Source: an uncultured Shewanella sp.
GTDB lineage: Bacteria > Pseudomonadota > Gammaproteobacteria > Enterobacterales > Shewanellaceae
Direction of reading: 5' to 3'
NCBI RefSeq assembly: GCF_947495455.1
Contig: NZ_CANLZC010000060.1
Location: 1 to 34,932 of the forward strand
DNA length: 34,932 bases
In this document: positions 31,615 to 34,932 of the stretch, one piece after another
Numbering within the stretch: position 1 is the stretch's first letter
Layout: every line of letters begins with the position of its first letter
Position numbers and translations under genes: made by a program
Notes under the pieces: generated by a model
Told to the model about the DNA's origin: nothing
Seen by the model: the letters and a program-made list of their open reading frames with translations, nothing else
The model's database searches: none

Positions 31615-34338
31615 ATGTTTGGTAAATTACTGACAAAAATATTTGGTAGTCGAAATGAGCGTACGCTCAAAGGGTTCAAAAAAATCGCTGCGCAAGTGAA
31701 TGAGTTAGAAGAAGCGTATCAAAAGCTCAGTGATGCTGAGCTTAAGGCGAAAACGGTTTCTTTTCGTGAGCGTTTAGAGAAAGGCGAAAGTTTAGAAAGT
31801 ATTATGCCTGAAGCGTTTGCAGTTGTTCGCGAAGCCTCTGTGCGTGTGTTTGAGATGCGTCATTTCGATGTTCAGCTTATTGGTGGCATGATTTTAAACA
31901 GTAATCGTATTGCAGAAATGCGTACCGGTGAAGGTAAAACACTCACTGCGACTTTGCCTGCTTATCTTAATGGCCTAACGGGCAAAGGTGTTCATGTCAT
32001 TACAGTGAACGATTACCTTGCTGCACGTGATGCTGAATTCAATCGTCCTTTATTTGAATTTTTAGGGTTAAGTGTCGGCATTAATGTGGCGGGTTTAGCT
32101 CAAGCTGAGAAGAAAGCGGCTTATGATGCTGATATTACCTACGGAACCAATAATGAATTTGGTTTTGACTATTTACGCGACAATATGGCTTTTTCGCCAG
32201 CTGAACGTGTTCAGCGCCCATTACATTATGCATTAATTGATGAAGTGGATTCTATTTTAATTGATGAAGCTCGTACCCCCCTTATTATTTCAGGTGCTGC
32301 CGAAGATAGCTCAGAGCTTTATATTAAAATCAATACATTAATCCCTAACCTTATTCGTCAAGACAAAGAAGACAGTGATGAATATACTGGTACGGGTGAT
32401 TATTCGATTGATGAAAAAGCCAAGCAAGTGCATATGACTGAGCGTGGTCAAGAGAAAGTTGAATTAATACTTACCGAGCGAGGCATGTTAGCAGAAGGTG
32501 ATTCGCTTTATTCTGCAACCAATATTTCTCTGCTTCATCATGTCAATGCCGCTCTACGTGCGCATACACTTTTTGAAAAAGACGTGGATTATATTGTTCA
32601 AGATGATGAAGTTATCATTGTCGATGAACATACGGGCAGAACCATGCCTGGTCGCCGTTGGTCTGAAGGCTTACATCAAGCGGTTGAAGCCAAAGAAAAC
32701 GTTAAAATTCAAAATGAAAATCAAACGCTTGCGTCAATTACTTTTCAGAATTATTTCCGTCAATATGAAAAACTTGCAGGGATGACGGGAACCGCGGATA
32801 CAGAAGCGTTTGAATTTCAGCATATCTATAACTTAGATACTGTGGTCGTTCCGACGAATAAACCTATGGTTCGTCAAGATAAACCAGATTTAGTTTATTT
32901 AACGGCTGCAGAGAAATACACGGCGATTATTGATGACATTCGCGACTGCCGTGAAAGAGGACAACCAGTGTTGGTGGGTACGGTATCCATTGAACAATCT
33001 GAATTGCTGCATAGCTTGATGAAGAAAGAGAAAATTCCTCATGAAGTGTTAAATGCTAAATTCCATGAACGTGAAGCGGATATTGTTGCTCAAGCGGGCC
33101 GTAAAGGTGCTGTGACAATTGCGACCAATATGGCGGGTCGAGGCACAGATATTGTGTTGGGCGGCAATTGGAATATGGAAATCGATGCACTCAATAACCC
33201 AACTGATGAACAGAAAGCCAAAGTGAAAGCTGATTGGCAAGCACGTCATGATGAAGTTGTTAAGTTAGGCGGGTTGCACATTTTAGGTACAGAGCGCCAT
33301 GAGTCTCGTCGTATTGATAATCAGTTACGAGGTCGTTCAGGTCGTCAAGGGGATGCGGGATCTTCGCGTTTTTATCTTTCTATGGAAGATAGCTTGATGC
33401 GTATTTTTGCCTCAGATCGTGTTTCTTCAATGATGAAAAAATTAGGAATGGAAGAAGGGGAGGCTATCGAGCATCCTTGGGTATCCCGCGCCATTGAAAA
33501 TGCACAACGTAAAGTTGAGGCGAGAAACTTTGATATTCGTAAGCAATTGCTCGAGTTTGATGATGTTGCTAATGATCAACGCCAAGTGGTGTATAACCAA
33601 CGTAATGAGCTGATGGATGCTGAGAGTATTCAAGATACCATCACTAATATTCAAGGTGATGTGATTAATGATATCGTCGATCAATATATTCCACCGCAGT
33701 CCGTTGAAGAATTATGGGATGTTGCGGGTCTTGAAAAGCGCTTAGATTATGAATATGGCTTATCGTTACCTGTTCAAGAATGGCTAGATAAAGAAGATGA
33801 TCTTTATGAAGAGACATTACGTGAACGTATTGCTGATTTTTGGGTAAAAGCTTACAAAGCTAAAGAAGAAATGGTAGGTGAGCAAGTATTACGTCAATTT
33901 GAAAAGGCAGTAATGTTGCAAACACTGGATGGTTTATGGAAAGAGCACTTGTCAGCGATGGATCATTTACGTCAAGGTATTCATTTACGGGGTTATGCAC
34001 AGAAGAATCCTAAGCAAGAATATAAGCGAGAATCATTTCAGCTGTTTCAAGATATGTTGGAGTCATTAAAGCAAGATGTAATTTCCATTTTGTCTAAAGT
34101 GCAAGTGCAGGCGCAAGCTGATGTTGAACAAATGGAAGCGCAGCGTAGACAAGAAGAAGCGAAAATTCATCGTGATTATCAGCATGCCGCTGCTGATGCT
34201 CTGGTTGGTAGTAATGAAACTGAAGCCGATGCTGCTCATACGCCTGTTGTGCGTTCCGGCGAAAAGGTAGGGCGAAATGAGCCTTGTCCTTGTGGCTCTG
34301 GACGTAAGTATAAGCAGTGCCATGGAAAGTTAACTTAA
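31615..34338 (+). CDS. secA: Preprotein translocase ATPase SecA
   Basis: 907 residues from the ATG at 31615, giving the normal MFGKLLTKIFGSRNERTL start; an in-frame GTG three codons earlier is unsupported. Walker A GEGKT (105-109), DEVD (209-212) followed by SILIDEARTPLIISG, the second nucleotide-binding fold with TIATNMAGRGTDI and QLRGRSGRQGDAG, and a C-terminal zinc motif Cys891, Cys893, Cys902, His903 that binds SecB and ribosomes. Drives Sec-dependent export. The Shine-Dalgarno is poor (AAGTGG at most), unusual for so abundant a protein. No secM-like arrest peptide is seen upstream. Confidence 0.99.
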   Translation: MFGKLLTKIFGSRNERTLKGFKKIAAQVNELEEAYQKLSDAELKAKTVSFRERLEKGESLESIMPEAFAVVREASVRVFEMRHFDVQLIGGMILNSNRIAEMRTGEGKTLTATLPAYLNGLTGKGVHVITVNDYLAARDAEFNRPLFEFLGLSVGINVAGLAQAEKKAAYDADITYGTNNEFGFDYLRDNMAFSPAERVQRPLHYALIDEVDSILIDEARTPLIISGAAEDSSELYIKINTLIPNLIRQDKEDSDEYTGTGDYSIDEKAKQVHMTERGQEKVELILTERGMLAEGDSLYSATNISLLHHVNAALRAHTLFEKDVDYIVQDDEVIIVDEHTGRTMPGRRWSEGLHQAVEAKENVKIQNENQTLASITFQNYFRQYEKLAGMTGTADTEAFEFQHIYNLDTVVVPTNKPMVRQDKPDLVYLTAAEKYTAIIDDIRDCRERGQPVLVGTVSIEQSELLHSLMKKEKIPHEVLNAKFHEREADIVAQAGRKGAVTIATNMAGRGTDIVLGGNWNMEIDALNNPTDEQKAKVKADWQARHDEVVKLGGLHILGTERHESRRIDNQLRGRSGRQGDAGSSRFYLSMEDSLMRIFASDRVSSMMKKLGMEEGEAIEHPWVSRAIENAQRKVEARNFDIRKQLLEFDDVANDQRQVVYNQRNELMDAESIQDTITNIQGDVINDIVDQYIPPQSVEELWDVAGLEKRLDYEYGLSLPVQEWLDKEDDLYEETLRERIADFWVKAYKAKEEMVGEQVLRQFEKAVMLQTLDGLWKEHLSAMDHLRQGIHLRGYAQKNPKQEYKRESFQLFQDMLESLKQDVISILSKVQVQAQADVEQMEAQRRQEEAKIHRDYQHAAADALVGSNETEADAAHTPVVRSGEKVGRNEPCPCGSGRKYKQCHGKLT

Positions 34339-34348
34339 GAGATTTAGG

Positions 34349-34380
34349 TTAAGTGGCCAATAGATTAAGTGGTCAGTAGA
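34349..34380 (+). repeat. 16-bp direct repeat after secA
   Basis: TTAAGTGGCCAATAGA (34349-34364) and TTAAGTGGTCAGTAGA (34365-34380) are adjacent 16-base copies with two mismatches, between the secA stop and its terminator. Probably a local duplication without function. Confidence 0.8.
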
Positions 34381-34389
34381 TAACACAAG

Positions 34390-34417
34390 AGCCAACCTTT
34401 ATGAGGTTGGCTTTTTT
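34390..34417 (+). terminator. secA terminator
   Basis: AGCCAACCT (34390-34398) pairs with AGGTTGGCT (34404-34412) around TTATG, followed by TTTTT. A classical intrinsic terminator about 50 bases after the secA stop. mutT, which follows secA in E. coli, is not present before the rRNA promoter region. Confidence 0.93.
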
Positions 34418-34570
34418 GATCTTGAATGACCATAAATAGTCAATCGAATTGGTATTAAAAATATATATCTTCAAATTTTGTTTATAGTGGTTTTTCTCAA
34501 TTGTCGATAAAATCCGCATTTACAGCGGTATTTGGGGATAAGTTGGGGGGTAAGTGGTGAGGAACTTGTG

Positions 34571-34645
34571 TTTAATAAATAAAGTGAAAATAAATGCTTT
34601 TTTTCTTTAAAAAGCCCTTGCGCTAATTTCAAATCTCCCTATAAT
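34571..34645 (+). promoter_or_regulatory. rRNA operon P1-like promoter with UP element
   Basis: TTGCGC (34618-34623), 16-base spacer and perfect TATAAT (34640-34645) followed by a GC-rich discriminator GCGCACCC, as in ribosomal P1 promoters under ppGpp control. Immediately upstream lies an A- and T-tract region (about 34571-34613) of the UP-element type. Start expected near 34652. The stretch 34418-34570 has no gene. Confidence 0.82.
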
Positions 34646-34672
34646 GCGCACCCACTGACACGGCAAAGCAGC

Positions 34673-34746
34673 TTCCTATAGCGATAGGAAAAAGCAGCGG
34701 TGACAAGCGTTTCAAGTAGTTATGAAGTGCGAAGGTGATTCCTATC
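34673..34746 (+). promoter_or_regulatory. Competing hairpins in the rRNA leader
   Basis: TTCCTAT (34673-34679) pairs with ATAGGAA (34684-34690) over a 4-base loop. A second copy, TTCCTATC (34739-34746), can instead pair with the same GATAGGAA (34683-34690). Only P1 transcripts would contain this region. Function unknown. Confidence 0.5.
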
Positions 34747-34788
34747 TTGTATAAGAGTTAACCTTTGAAAAACTTCTTAAAAAAACAC

Positions 34789-34816
34789 TTGACGCACACG
34801 AGGAAAAGCGTAGAAT
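34789..34816 (+). promoter_or_regulatory. rRNA operon P2-like promoter
   Basis: TTGACG (34789-34794), 16-base spacer and TAGAAT (34811-34816), followed by ACGCCTCC. An A-rich run precedes the -35. Tandem arrangement about 170 bases after P1 is typical of gammaproteobacterial rRNA operons. Confidence 0.83.
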
Positions 34817-34827
34817 ACGCCTCCTCA

Positions 34828-34914
34828 GCCAATATGGCGAAACGTTCTTTAGCATTTATTTAGAGCGTCGTTCTTTAAAAATTAGACAAGCAAATCTGTG
34901 TGGGCACTCACAGA
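34828..34914 (+). promoter_or_regulatory. rRNA leader: boxB-like hairpin, boxA elements, pre-16S hairpin
   Basis: GCCA/TGGC (34828-34838) is a small boxB-like hairpin. CGTTCTTTA occurs at 34843-34851 and again at 34869-34877, the latter continuing AAAATT like the rrn boxA antitermination element. TCTGTG (34895-34900) pairs with CACAGA (34909-34914) around TGGGCACT, the conserved leader hairpin found shortly before 16S rRNA in gammaproteobacteria. The 16S gene is expected just beyond the window end. Confidence 0.85.
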
Positions 34915-34932
34915 GATTAAGTTATTCGAAAT

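Overview
The window looks like chromosomal DNA from a gammaproteobacterium, most probably Shewanella or a close relative in the Alteromonadales. This rests on gene order (rarD, recQ, leuABCD, a fadL homologue, the dcw cluster, lpxC, dciA, an M23 peptidase, secA), the use of DciA, the AT-rich composition and close length and motif agreement with E. coli orthologues. The genus is inferred and no database search was possible.

Layout. Bases 110-1552 hold two minus-strand genes, rarD and a hotdog thioesterase. recQ (1754-3577, +) converges on a minus-strand gene for a TPR membrane protein with a decayed GGDEF-like tail (3592-5436). Next is the leucine operon: a promoter candidate, a 22-residue leucine-rich leader peptide, a complete attenuator and leuABCD (5667-10828). 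The leuA-leuB gap carries a 14-bp tandem repeat. A FadL-family porin gene (11344-12684) sits alone between two AT-rich intergenic stretches.

Bases 13029-29064 are a tightly packed division and cell wall (dcw) cluster: mraZ, rsmH, ftsL, ftsI, murE, murF, mraY, murD, ftsW, murG, murC, ftsQ, ftsA, ftsZ. It is preceded by a promoter and three perfectly phased GTGGG boxes, the expected MraZ operator. Many junctions overlap by 1, 4 or 8 bases, implying translational coupling. ddlB, which lies between murC and ftsQ in E. coli, is absent; a good sigma70-type promoter lies there instead. lpxC follows with its own promoter and a terminator buried in the 3' coding end of convergent dciA. An M23 peptidase gene is divergent from dciA, and secA follows.

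The last 500 bases are the promoter and leader region of an rRNA operon: a P1-like promoter with an AT-rich UP element, a second P2-like promoter, a boxB-like hairpin, boxA-like elements and the conserved hairpin that precedes 16S rRNA. The 16S gene itself should begin just beyond the right edge.

Most of this is conserved core genome. I found no prophage, insertion sequence, CRISPR array, tRNA or defence system. The parts most worth a second look are the decayed GGDEF protein, the 14-bp repeat in the leu operon, the lpxC terminator encoded within dciA, and competing hairpins in the rRNA leader.
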